NCBI GenBank assembly: GCA_015069205.1
Contig: SVIZ01000006.1
Location: 62,001-126,000, forward strand
Direction of reading: 5' to 3'
Length of the DNA stretch: 64,000 nt
Origin: Oscillospiraceae bacterium
GTDB lineage: Bacteria; Bacillota; Clostridia; Saccharofermentanales; Saccharofermentanaceae
The notes beneath the pieces were generated by a model. It was given only the letters and a program-made list of their open reading frames with translations, was not told the DNA's origin and made no database searches. Position numbers and translations under genes: made by a program. Shown piece after piece: positions 1-8,387 of this stretch (position 1 is its first letter; every line of letters starts with the position of its first letter).

Positions 1-539
1 TTCTGCTCGATATCAATCTCGGCGATGCATCAGGCTTCTCTCTTTGCAAGACTTTAAGAGAGACTATAAACTGTCCGATCCTTTTCATAAGCGCAAGATC
101 ATCTGATGATGACATGGTCGTCGCTTTGAATATCGGAGGCGATGACTATATCACTAAGCCCTATTCGCTTAACGTTCTTTTCGCGAAGGTCAAGGCTGTC
201 CTTAACAGATACGAATCCACGGAAAAGAAATCCGGTAACGTACTGATTTTCGGAGACATAAAGATAGATATCGGTTCAGGCATAGTCTTCAAGGCCGGCA
301 ATGAGGTATCTCTTACGGCCATGGAATATAAGCTTCTGACTTATCTCGCAAATAACAGAAACAAGGTCATCGGCAAGGAAGAGATCTTCAATAATGTATG
401 GGATGACAGCTTTGTTTCCGACGGCACGTTAAACGTGCACATAAGACACTTAAGGGAAAAGCTCGAAGACGATCCCAATGAACCGGTATACATAAAGACT
501 GCACGCGGCAGAGGATATCTTTTTAAGGCGGAAGGATAA
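1..539 (+). CDS. OmpR-family response regulator (5' end outside window)
   Basis: The reading frame is open from base 3, so the true start lies upstream of the window. The visible N-terminal part is a receiver domain: LLDINLGDASG carries the likely phospho-accepting Asp, and DDYITKPYS holds the conserved Lys-Pro of the switch region. A winged-helix DNA-binding domain follows, ending in the IKTARGRGYLF signature of OmpR/PhoB proteins. The stop overlaps the start of the sensor kinase by one base (TAATG), so the two are translationally coupled. The likely target is the CARDB-ABC transporter operon just downstream, where a 21-bp-spaced direct repeat of the kind bound by OmpR-type regulators is seen. 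Family assignment is firm. The signal sensed is unknown. Confidence 0.95.
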   Translation, partial: LLDINLGDASGFSLCKTLRETINCPILFISARSSDDDMVVALNIGGDDYITKPYSLNVLFAKVKAVLNRYESTEKKSGNVLIFGDIKIDIGSGIVFKAGNEVSLTAMEYKLLTYLANNRNKVIGKEEIFNNVWDDSFVSDGTLNVHIRHLREKLEDDPNEPVYIKTARGRGYLFKAEG

Positions 540-1813
540 TGAAGAAACGCTTTGTCCTGCTTGCTGTCATGCTGACTGTCATCCTTATAATTCCGGTTCT
601 TTTCCTGAACTATGGAAAACAGGCATCGGCAGGCTACCTTGATAATACGGTAGTAAACGGGCTTTTGAATGAATTGTCAGCAGACTGGGATAATGTCAAT
701 GCCAAAAATAAATCCATTGTCCCGCAAATAGAAGGCATCAGCTATGAAGTTATGGATAACGACGGCAGGATCCTTGTCAGGACTGAAACGGGGATGCCTG
801 AAGATCTGGGCCGCGCAACATCGGAAAGATATACGATAAGAGATATTAAGGTTGACGGCGAAGTAGTCGGAAAACTCCTGATCAGCAATGACTTTACCTC
901 AATGAGAAGCGAGACTCAGAAAAACTATGAGAGAAGATTTATCATAGTGGCTCTTGCAGAGGCGTTGCTTATCGCACTGTTCCTTCTATGGGTTTACAGA
1001 AACATCATTAAACCTTTTGAAGACCTTAAGGAATTTGCTTCCGATATTGCATCCGGAGATCTCGACAAGCCTCTCAAGATGGACAGGGGAAATATCTTCG
1101 GAAGCTTTACCGAGAGCTTTGACATCATGAGGAGCGAGCTCAGCGAAGCAAAACAGAAGGAGTATGAAGCTCAAAGAAGCAAGATGGAACTGGTGTCCCA
1201 GTTGTCTCATGACATCAAGACTCCTGTCGCATCTATCAAGGCTTTGGGCGAGCTTTTGGAAGCTCAGAGTACCGACCCGAAGTCAAAAGAAAGGCTGGGT
1301 TCCATCGTCACCAAGGCTGACAACATTGATGCCATGGTATCTGATCTGTTTACCGAGACCCTGACAGAGCTCAACGAACTCAATGTGGAAACGTCTGAAC
1401 AGGAGAGCAGGATCCTTGACAGGATAATAAGAGATGCGGATCACATGGATCTGGTAACGGGCAGGAATGTCGAGGAATGCATCATAATGTGCGATCCTTT
1501 GAGAGTTACCCAGGTCGTTAATAATATAATCTTTAACTCCTATAAATATGCCGGGACAAAGATACATCTCGAATCACATATTGAAGATGACTATCTGGTG
1601 GTTTCCTTTACCGATGAAGGCGGTGGTGTCTCAAATGACGAGATCCCCATGATCACCAAGAGGTTCAGAAGAGGCGAGAATGCAAAAGGAAAGCCCGGTT
1701 CAGGACTGGGACTTGCCATAGCTTATGAGCTTATGGAAAAGATGGGCGGTGACCTTGAAGTTGCCAATGCCGATAAGGGCCTTCGTGTAAGACTCTTTTT
1801 TAAGATCGTCTGA
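539..1813 (+). CDS. Membrane sensor histidine kinase
   Basis: Partner kinase of the preceding response regulator. Membrane segments lie at about residues 5-25 and 134-153 and flank an extracellular sensor domain of about 105 residues. A HAMP-like linker follows (about 155-205). The H-box LSHDIKTPVAS places the phosphorylated His near residue 224. The N-box NNIIFNSYKYA is near 328-338, the G1 box DEGGG near 359 and the G2 box GSGLGLAIA near 387-395, so all catalytic boxes are intact. The length of 424 residues is typical. The start ATG overlaps the regulator's stop codon. The sensor domain has no recognised ligand motif. Placement before a LolD/FtsX-type ABC system resembles envelope-stress or antimicrobial-peptide sensing modules, but that role is inferred. 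Confidence 0.95.
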   Translation: MKKRFVLLAVMLTVILIIPVLFLNYGKQASAGYLDNTVVNGLLNELSADWDNVNAKNKSIVPQIEGISYEVMDNDGRILVRTETGMPEDLGRATSERYTIRDIKVDGEVVGKLLISNDFTSMRSETQKNYERRFIIVALAEALLIALFLLWVYRNIIKPFEDLKEFASDIASGDLDKPLKMDRGNIFGSFTESFDIMRSELSEAKQKEYEAQRSKMELVSQLSHDIKTPVASIKALGELLEAQSTDPKSKERLGSIVTKADNIDAMVSDLFTETLTELNELNVETSEQESRILDRIIRDADHMDLVTGRNVEECIIMCDPLRVTQVVNNIIFNSYKYAGTKIHLESHIEDDYLVVSFTDEGGGVSNDEIPMITKRFRRGENAKGKPGSGLGLAIAYELMEKMGGDLEVANADKGLRVRLFFKIV

Positions 1814-1828
1814 AAAATTAATCTTATC

Positions 1829-1871
1829 TTAAGGTTGGCGCAAAGTCAGTTAAGGTTGTTTTTTGTAGAAT
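1829..1871 (+). promoter_or_regulatory. OmpR-type direct repeat and -10 of the CARDB-ABC operon
   Basis: Two copies of TTAAGGTTG start at 1829 and 1850, exactly 21 bp apart, or two helical turns. This matches tandem binding by an OmpR/PhoB dimer. A -10-like TAGAAT lies at 1866-1871, and the -35 region is poor, as expected for an activated promoter. The ATG of the next gene is 40 bp further on. The upstream two-component system is the obvious candidate regulator (inference). Confidence 0.6.
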
Positions 1872-1910
1872 CTCCGTGATAACTAAAAATGGAAACGGAG
1901 ATAGAACCAC

Positions 1911-2825
1911 ATGAAAACGTTATTAACCAAGATCTTTACTGCAACAGCAAGCGCAGCAGTGGCAGTTGCCGGCCTATCGGGACTTGCACAGTTCAGTCAG
2001 ACGGTACGTGCGGATTTCTACACCCCCAGACTTATCGTCACGGGGAGTGAGATCAGCAAGGACAGAGTCAATGCAGGTGATGAGTTCGACCTGACAGTTC
2101 ATTTCATAAATGAATCAGAAGATACTCATCTTTACAACATTAAGATCGCATTCACGAGCGAAGACAATGAGATGTATCCTGTATCCGGAACCAATGTCTA
2201 TTATGTGGATACAGTTGAAGACGAAGAAGAATTCGATGTTACTGTTAAGATGGCTACAAGAAGCGATCTTGCTCCCAAGCCTTACACTCTGACAGTAAGT
2301 TATGAGTTCGAAGACAGGGACAAGATGTACTTCCAGGATTCTTCAGAGATCGTAGTTCCCATCTATCAGACACCTGAACTTTCCGTGTCTGACTTGAAAC
2401 TCACAAAGAGTGATATTGAGATCGGCAGCAAAACGAGTTTTTCGATGAAGCTCAACAACACAGGCAAGACTGATATCTATAATGTGGCTGTCAGTGTTGC
2501 AGGTGATACGATCAACGAAGCTGATACCATCGTCGGCAATCTCGAAAAGGGTGCAAACTCAACTATCGATCTTTCTTTGAAAGGCGCTTCGGCAGGCTCA
2601 GATGATGTTAAAGTTAAGATTACTTATGAGGATATCGACGGTAAGTCATATGAATTAACTAAAATGATCAAGCTTACAGTAAGTGAGCCGGTACCCGTTG
2701 AGCTTGAAGCTGAGACAGCACCTTCATTTAACATTGTATATGTTATCGCTGCTGTCGGTGCAATCGTTGTTATTATTGTTGTAGTAAGTATTATTCGCAA
2801 GGTAAGGGAAAAGAAGTATGCCTAA
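1911..2825 (+). CDS. Exported membrane-anchored CARDB/COG1361-like protein
   Basis: Residues 1-34 look like a signal peptide: a basic start, an Ala-rich core and a likely cut near VRA-DF. The body holds two immunoglobulin-like beta domains, at about 37-150 and 155-260, with the pattern of CARDB/COG1361 domains (a Leu-rich strand, then 'VxxGDEFDLTVHFIN' and 'IGSKTSFSMKLNNTG'). A C-terminal membrane segment lies at about 274-296, followed by a basic tail RKVREKKYA. The protein should therefore face outward and be anchored at its C terminus. The gene overlaps the next ATPase gene by 8 bp, which suggests an accessory subunit of the ABC transporter, perhaps contacting substrate or the FtsX permease. 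The family is recognised at domain level only. Confidence 0.75.
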   Translation: MKTLLTKIFTATASAAVAVAGLSGLAQFSQTVRADFYTPRLIVTGSEISKDRVNAGDEFDLTVHFINESEDTHLYNIKIAFTSEDNEMYPVSGTNVYYVDTVEDEEEFDVTVKMATRSDLAPKPYTLTVSYEFEDRDKMYFQDSSEIVVPIYQTPELSVSDLKLTKSDIEIGSKTSFSMKLNNTGKTDIYNVAVSVAGDTINEADTIVGNLEKGANSTIDLSLKGASAGSDDVKVKITYEDIDGKSYELTKMIKLTVSEPVPVELEAETAPSFNIVYVIAAVGAIVVIIVVVSIIRKVREKKYA

Positions 2826-3579
2826 GAAAAGCATTATCAGAACTGAGAAACTTTGTAAGAGCTTTTCCTCAGGCGGTGTAATGCAGCATGTCATAAAGAA
2901 TCTGGACACGGAGATCTACGAAGGTGACTTTACTGTCATCATGGGATCTTCCGGTGCAGGTAAATCGACACTTCTATATGCATTGTCAGGAATGGATAAG
3001 GCAAGCCTTGGAAAAGTCTATTTCTCAGACAGAAACATAACAGAATTTAACAGTGACCAATTGGCCATCTTCAGAAGAAAGCACTGCGGATTCGTTTTCC
3101 AGCAGGTATATCTCATGGATTCTATGAGCGTTCTGGACAACGTCCTTACAGCAGGTCTTCTGACAGGTCAGAACAAAAGAAAGCTTAATGCAAATGCCAA
3201 AGATCTTCTGAAGCAGGTCGGCATTGAACCCAAGCTCTGGAACAAGTTCCCGAACCAGCTCTCCGGCGGTGAAGCACAGAGAGTAGGTATCGTCCGTGCA
3301 ATTATCAACTCACCTGACATGGTGTTTGCGGATGAGCCTACGGGAGCTCTGAACAGCTCGTCTTCTGATCAGGTGTTGAATGTATTGACTGACGTAAACA
3401 ATAAAGGTCAGTCGATCCTTATGGTCACTCACGATATGAAATCCGCAAGAAGAGGAAACAGGATCATATATCTTAAAGATGGTACTATCAGCGGAGAGTG
3501 TGATCTCGGTCCCTATGTTTCGGGTGACCGCGCACGCCATGACAAGTTACGCAGTTTCCTCACGGAGATGGGATGGTAA
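2818..3579 (+). CDS. ABC transporter ATP-binding protein, LolD/MacB type
   Basis: Nucleotide-binding subunit of 253 residues. Walker A is GSSGAGKS at 43-50, the Q-loop is FVFQQVYL, the signature LSGGEAQRV is at 148-156, and Walker B with catalytic Glu is MVFADEPTGAL at 168-178. The H-loop His is in MVTHD. The NSDQLAIFRRKHCGFVFQ pattern is typical of the MacB/LolD/FtsE group, which pairs with FtsX-fold permeases. Here the pair is the permease starting 4 bp downstream. It probably powers a mechanotransmission-type transporter at the cell surface under control of the upstream two-component system. The substrate cannot be read from the sequence. Confidence 0.95.
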   Translation: MPKKSIIRTEKLCKSFSSGGVMQHVIKNLDTEIYEGDFTVIMGSSGAGKSTLLYALSGMDKASLGKVYFSDRNITEFNSDQLAIFRRKHCGFVFQQVYLMDSMSVLDNVLTAGLLTGQNKRKLNANAKDLLKQVGIEPKLWNKFPNQLSGGEAQRVGIVRAIINSPDMVFADEPTGALNSSSSDQVLNVLTDVNNKGQSILMVTHDMKSARRGNRIIYLKDGTISGECDLGPYVSGDRARHDKLRSFLTEMGW

Positions 3580-3582
3580 GAA

Positions 3583-5922
3583 ATGTTAGGAAAACTGCTT
3601 AAAGCAAACTTCCGCAAGGACATGTCCCACATGGTCAGCTTCCTTCTGATCGTCATATTGTCGTCATTCATGATGCAGATAGGACTTATGCTTGTATCAG
3701 GATACAACTCTCAGTTTGAGAGAAAGGTGGAAGAACTCAATTCACCTGACCTCATGGTATATGTTGCTTCTTATGACAAGGAAGAAAGAGATGCGATCGT
3801 TGAGTATATCTCTTCCTTGCCGGAAGTGGATAACTACGAACTTGTCCCTGCGACATATCTGGCCACGGAGATCGTAAGAGATGATATTGATCCGGACAAT
3901 AAAAATGCGATGGATAATGTCAACGGCACCTATGGTTACGCAGCTTACGGCGAGTGGGGCGAGATAGACAGGCCTCAGTTTGTCGATCTGTACGGTGATG
4001 TTGTGGATGAGCCCATCTACATGTCCAGGCTCTACAATCAGGAGATCTTCAAGGGTGCTTACGGACTTGGTGATGAGATCACTCTGAAGATAAACGGAAG
4101 AGAAAGGACATTCACTGTTGCGGGATTTTATGAAAGTATTTCTCTTTATGAGATATTCTATGTGGATCCGGTTACCTTAAGCGAGATCAACAATGAAAAT
4201 GCGAGACCGATCGATCAGATCGTCTTTCAGCTTGCGGACGGAGTGGATATCGACGAAGAATATAACAAGATCTGTAACGAGTTCGATTCAAGAGGTATCG
4301 TATCAGGAGTCAATTCAATTAATGAACTGAAGCTCATGTATACCCAGATGATCAACATCATCTCTGTATTCTTCTGCGCTTTTGCGATCATCATCACGAT
4401 GGTTGTCCTGATAGTAATCTACTTCAGGATCACGAACAGTATCGAACAGAACATCACAAATATCGGAGCATTAAAAGCACTCGGATATACAGCGCACCAG
4501 ATCAGGACTGCGCATATACTCGAATTTGTTATTACGGCCGGAATCGGATGTGTCATAAGCACAGGCCTTATCTATCTTATAATCTCACCTCTTGAGGTGG
4601 CATTAAGATCCATTGCATATATGTCATGGGAACACCCTTTTGATCCGGTGTCACTTATCATTACATTAATCGTGATCATAGGATCTTCGTTCCTTGTGGC
4701 ACTGAAATCAACAAGTTCGATCAAGTCATTAGATCCGGTAATCGCATTGAGATTCGGCCTTAAGAGCCACACCTTCAAAAGAAATGTTGTCTCCTTGGAG
4801 ACTTCTTCAGGACCTTTGGTCTGGCTTATGGCTTTGAAGAGTTCTTTTGCTGCAAAGAAACAGAATATTCTTGTTACTGTTGTAATGAGTGCGATCGGAA
4901 TAAGCCTCGCCATGGCAGTCTTTGTCGGATACAACATCGGCGTTGAGCCTGTTAATCTTCAAAAGCTCCTGACGGACAACTATTCGGATATCTGGGTAAG
5001 CGTAAATGATGATGATCCGATCTATGAAATATCTGATCTGCCATATGTTGCTGATGTCTGGTGGAAAGATTCATTCTCGGCAGCTTATGAAGGAAACAGT
5101 GTTCAGATAGAAGTAGCTGAAGACTGGAACTCGATTCCTGATGTTAACCTTCTCGAAGGAAGACTTCCTCAATATGACGATGAGATCGTAATCGGCAAGA
5201 AGCTTTCCGAGAACAGAGGGATCATGATCGGCGACATGATAGTCCTTACATCCGGGGCTTCAAGCTTTGAATATACTGTAACCGGATTCGGTCAGGGGAC
5301 AGAAAACTATGGCCTGTTTGTCATGATGAATGAGGAGGGCGCTAACCATCTCGGACACGAGTGCTTTAAGGGAGATATATACGTTAATGTCGAAAACTCC
5401 GACCCGGTCAAGGCAACGAAAGTGGTCGAAAGCATAGAGGATGTATTTGGAGACAGACTCAGAGTATATCTGAATTACTGCACGGAACTTGCTAACGGAA
5501 ATGATCCTATCATTACCATGTCCAGAGTAATCTGCATAGTTCTTGTTCTCGTATCCGTTATGGTCATATGGCTCACGATGATGCTCCTGATAAAGACGAT
5601 CATCATCAAGAACCAGAAAGAACTCGGCATCAAAAAAGCTTTGGGCTTTACAAGCAACCAGTTAAGGACTGAGCTTTCTCTTTCACTGATGCCGGCAATT
5701 ACAGCCGGAATCAGTATCGGTGCGGTAGTCGGCATTCTGAATGCCAATGGCTTCCTGACGATACTCTTAAGTGCCTTCGGTGTCTCAAAGAGCAACATGG
5801 TAGCTGATCCGTGGATGTTCATATCAGTCATTATTTTCGGGGTCATCATATCCTACATTCTGGTATATGCACTGTCTAGCAGGATCAAAAAGATATCAGC
5901 ATATTCGCTCATCACTGAGTAA
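3583..5922 (+). CDS. FtsX-family ABC transporter permease, two-repeat type
   Basis: Permease of 779 residues. The first membrane segment (about 17-39) is followed by an extracytoplasmic MacB core-like domain (about 45-250). A three-helix FtsX block follows at about 256-281, 308-330 and 358-376. The pattern then repeats: a membrane segment near 430, a second external domain (about 455-645) and a final three-helix block near 650-770. NIGALKALGYTAHQIR and ELGIKKALGFTSNQLR are the two copies of the conserved cytoplasmic coupling loop. The size and duplication match large MacB/FtsX-like exporters rather than LolC/E. It forms one operon with the ATPase and the CARDB-like protein, followed by a hairpin at 5949. 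Confidence 0.9.
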   Translation: MLGKLLKANFRKDMSHMVSFLLIVILSSFMMQIGLMLVSGYNSQFERKVEELNSPDLMVYVASYDKEERDAIVEYISSLPEVDNYELVPATYLATEIVRDDIDPDNKNAMDNVNGTYGYAAYGEWGEIDRPQFVDLYGDVVDEPIYMSRLYNQEIFKGAYGLGDEITLKINGRERTFTVAGFYESISLYEIFYVDPVTLSEINNENARPIDQIVFQLADGVDIDEEYNKICNEFDSRGIVSGVNSINELKLMYTQMINIISVFFCAFAIIITMVVLIVIYFRITNSIEQNITNIGALKALGYTAHQIRTAHILEFVITAGIGCVISTGLIYLIISPLEVALRSIAYMSWEHPFDPVSLIITLIVIIGSSFLVALKSTSSIKSLDPVIALRFGLKSHTFKRNVVSLETSSGPLVWLMALKSSFAAKKQNILVTVVMSAIGISLAMAVFVGYNIGVEPVNLQKLLTDNYSDIWVSVNDDDPIYEISDLPYVADVWWKDSFSAAYEGNSVQIEVAEDWNSIPDVNLLEGRLPQYDDEIVIGKKLSENRGIMIGDMIVLTSGASSFEYTVTGFGQGTENYGLFVMMNEEGANHLGHECFKGDIYVNVENSDPVKATKVVESIEDVFGDRLRVYLNYCTELANGNDPIITMSRVICIVLVLVSVMVIWLTMMLLIKTIIIKNQKELGIKKALGFTSNQLRTELSLSLMPAITAGISIGAVVGILNANGFLTILLSAFGVSKSNMVADPWMFISVIIFGVIISYILVYALSSRIKKISAYSLITE

Positions 5923-5948
5923 TAGGGAATAGAAGAGAAGATTGAAAA

Positions 5949-5976
5949 CGGGGTGTCTCGATTTTAAGGCACCCCG
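5949..5976. terminator. Bidirectional terminator hairpin
   Basis: CGGGGTG and CACCCCG form a 7-bp GC-rich stem around a 14-nt loop. It separates the convergent ABC permease (plus) and DUF4129-like gene (minus). On the minus strand the stem is followed by TTTTC. On the plus strand the tail is weak. Confidence 0.7.
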
Positions 5977-5994
5977 CTACTATTTGTATTAAAT

Positions 5995-7263
5995 TCAGTT
6001 CTTGCCGTAACGCACTTTCTCGTACTCTTTTCTGAGCTCGGAGATCTCACGGTCGCCGGCAGAGAGCAGGACGTTTTCGATCTGTCCGGGTGTGGATGAA
6101 TTTGAGACGGGAAGACCCTTTTTCATGGCCCTGCGTGTCTTGTTGTAGAACTGTTTTCTTATGCGGCGTTCGTGGCCTGTGCCGAAGTTGAGGCCTTTTG
6201 TTGTGAAGGATCTCTTTTCGGGACGGATGTCTTCGATAGTGTCGGTGAGAGCGCCGGATTCGTCGACTTCTTCTTTCTTGAATCTCGGAGCATTCCTGAT
6301 AAGGATACGGATCGCGTTAATGATGAGGATCAGTACAACGGTCAGGAAAAGAAATGCGAGCATTCTTCCGAAGATCTCAAGATAAGGATTTATCTCGCCC
6401 CCTTGTTCTGAAAGTTCAGCTACCTGCATCGGAATGGTGACTGTGGAATCATCCTTGAAAAACTTTGCTATTGCTGAGATCAGGAAAACAATGAAACCGC
6501 CGATAACTTTTATGCCTGTCAGGAGGATATTTGACAGCCAGTCGATGGGGAATACGGTGAGTGCAAGCAAAGCTACCGTGATGATGGCCAGAAGCCCTGC
6601 TATCGTCTTGTTGTTCTGCTTTCTGAGAAGGGCCATCGGCTTGGAAGATTTGTGTATCGAATGATAGAACTTGGCGTCGAAAACAGCTATCTGGCGCATG
6701 ACTATAAAGAGCACGGCGATTATTACCGCGTGGATGATTATGTTGCGGGAATACTTCTCCTGATCTGCAACCACATAAAGCAGGTAAAAGACTATATGGA
6801 TTACTGCAGGGAAGACTATGAATTCATGGTCTGAGGCAGTAAACGCCGGCTTTAATCTGTAGAACAGTGAGAACAGTGTAAATGCAATAAGTATCGCGCC
6901 AAGATAAACCTTGTTTGCAATGCTGTTTCCGAACTGGAGAACAGGAATGCTGGTGACAGCGAAGAAGAACAGCACATCAGATATAACATGAAGAATGAAT
7001 ATCAGGAACTGCGATTTGATCGTGGTCCTTCTGATAAGCACGTGAACAACAGTCATCAGAAGCGGCACGAACTGCATATACATGCTGACGTCGATGATGT
7101 CTATGTAGCTCCTTAATACCACCAGGCATGAGAGCAGAGTGATGCCCATGATGATCGATAACAGGCACTCGGCAAGAAGGCTGTCGCGCACGGTGATTAC
7201 ATTGTTTCCTTCAATGTCTTTGGTCGTCTGGCGTGTGGAGTAGATATCTCTTATGTCAGTCAT
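5995..7263 (-). CDS. DUF4129-like integral membrane protein
   Basis: A 422-residue protein with about seven to eight hydrophobic segments in residues 28-320 and a cytoplasmic C-terminal tail. The tail ends LRKEYEKVRYGKN, which resembles the end of DUF4129 domains. The order MoxR-DUF58-this gene is the well-known module in which the third gene usually carries a transglutaminase core plus DUF4129. No Cys-His-Asp transglutaminase motifs are seen here, so only the membrane and DUF4129-like parts remain. The start has a good GGAGG site and overlaps the DUF58 gene by 8 bp. A role in envelope protein assembly or peptidoglycan-linked processes is suggested for such modules but unproven. Confidence 0.7.
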   Translation of the reverse strand: MTDIRDIYSTRQTTKDIEGNNVITVRDSLLAECLLSIIMGITLLSCLVVLRSYIDIIDVSMYMQFVPLLMTVVHVLIRRTTIKSQFLIFILHVISDVLFFFAVTSIPVLQFGNSIANKVYLGAILIAFTLFSLFYRLKPAFTASDHEFIVFPAVIHIVFYLLYVVADQEKYSRNIIIHAVIIAVLFIVMRQIAVFDAKFYHSIHKSSKPMALLRKQNNKTIAGLLAIITVALLALTVFPIDWLSNILLTGIKVIGGFIVFLISAIAKFFKDDSTVTIPMQVAELSEQGGEINPYLEIFGRMLAFLFLTVVLILIINAIRILIRNAPRFKKEEVDESGALTDTIEDIRPEKRSFTTKGLNFGTGHERRIRKQFYNKTRRAMKKGLPVSNSSTPGQIENVLLSAGDREISELRKEYEKVRYGKN

Positions 7264-8386
7264 TTCCGCGCACCTCCCATCTCATATAAGAATGAGCGAT
7301 TTCAGGTTCGGGCTCTGCATCAGGCGTTGTCCTGTAGCTAGGCATGAGCCAGAAAAGAGAAGGCCGGCGTGATTTTATCTCTGTAAGAAGCGGCCTGAAA
7401 TCTCCGTTGTACTGGGGTGAGATGATTACTATAAAGTCATCTCTTTCAGTTGCGCGGATATATTTTTCGAGCGTTTCTGCAAAAGAATGAGCGGGATTTT
7501 TCAGGTCTATCCTGGCGAGCATTATTGCGCGTTCATCGAGTGTGGCAGAACCGAGATCCGTCTCTGAAACAACAGGTGCTCCTGATATGACATCCGCGCC
7601 GTTGGTGTATATCGAGGCGGGGATTCCGAGTTCTGCAAGTCCGATGAGATATGTGTAAGCAAGGCTTATCGATTTCTCGAGAAGTGACGTGGAATGCTTT
7701 GTGTTGTAGTACTCGAGATTAACGAAGATATGGACCTTCTGCGCGCAGGTGGATGCGTTCTGGTTTACCATCAGTTCGCCTGTCCTTGCGCTTGCTTTCC
7801 AGTTGATGATGTTCATCGGATCGTTGGGACCGTATTCGCGGATGCCGGCAAGAGTGAAAGGATCAGTAAGAAGGGTTCTTCTGCACTGAAGTTCACTTAA
7901 CGTTACTGAAGTAAGCATCTGCATTTGTTCTGTATCCAGTACTTCGGGAAGAACGGTGAGGTGGGATTCGTTTTGAAAATCCGTGGTGAAATGTTCTACG
8001 AGAAGCAGGTCGGAAGTGGTTATTCCGACTCTCGGGAAAACATAATAGCCGCGCTTCGTGCACTGTGCTTTTATGCGGCGCGTGTGCTTGGAGAATGCTT
8101 TCATGGTGAGCATGTCCGTGCGGTAGAGCAGGTCTGACGTTGATGTATTTTCCATGTCATAGAACTTGATCTCGCGCGGTGCTTCGAACTTAAGAATGAT
8201 GAAGGGCAGAGGGAGTCTCTTCTTGTTTTCCGCAATCTCGACCAGTTCTATGTCTTCACCGAATTGCGCGACATCTTTGGAGAATTCGACTTTTAGGTGA
8301 AGGTTTTCGAGCGCGTGAATACGATAGTAGATTATCTCTGCTATAAACAGCGCGAAAAGTATTCCTACGAGTACCAGTAGTTCCAT
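7256..8386 (-). CDS. DUF58 domain protein (vWA-like)
   Basis: I place the start at ATG 8386 (MELLVLVGIL), one base after the stop of the MoxR gene. The frame stays open upstream, but only inside moxR. This gives 376 residues. An N-terminal membrane segment (about 1-20) precedes an Ig-like region. The DUF58 hallmark GIREYGPNDPMNIINWKA follows, with SARTGELMV. The remainder has a von Willebrand A-like fold, which in this family often has an incomplete metal site. Together with the MoxR AAA ATPase it forms a chaperone-like pair, with the vWA partner as client or adaptor. It is translationally coupled to genes on both sides. Confidence 0.9.
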   Translation of the reverse strand: MELLVLVGILFALFIAEIIYYRIHALENLHLKVEFSKDVAQFGEDIELVEIAENKKRLPLPFIILKFEAPREIKFYDMENTSTSDLLYRTDMLTMKAFSKHTRRIKAQCTKRGYYVFPRVGITTSDLLLVEHFTTDFQNESHLTVLPEVLDTEQMQMLTSVTLSELQCRRTLLTDPFTLAGIREYGPNDPMNIINWKASARTGELMVNQNASTCAQKVHIFVNLEYYNTKHSTSLLEKSISLAYTYLIGLAELGIPASIYTNGADVISGAPVVSETDLGSATLDERAIMLARIDLKNPAHSFAETLEKYIRATERDDFIVIISPQYNGDFRPLLTEIKSRRPSLFWLMPSYRTTPDAEPEPEIAHSYMRWEVRGND

Positions 8387-8387
8387 C

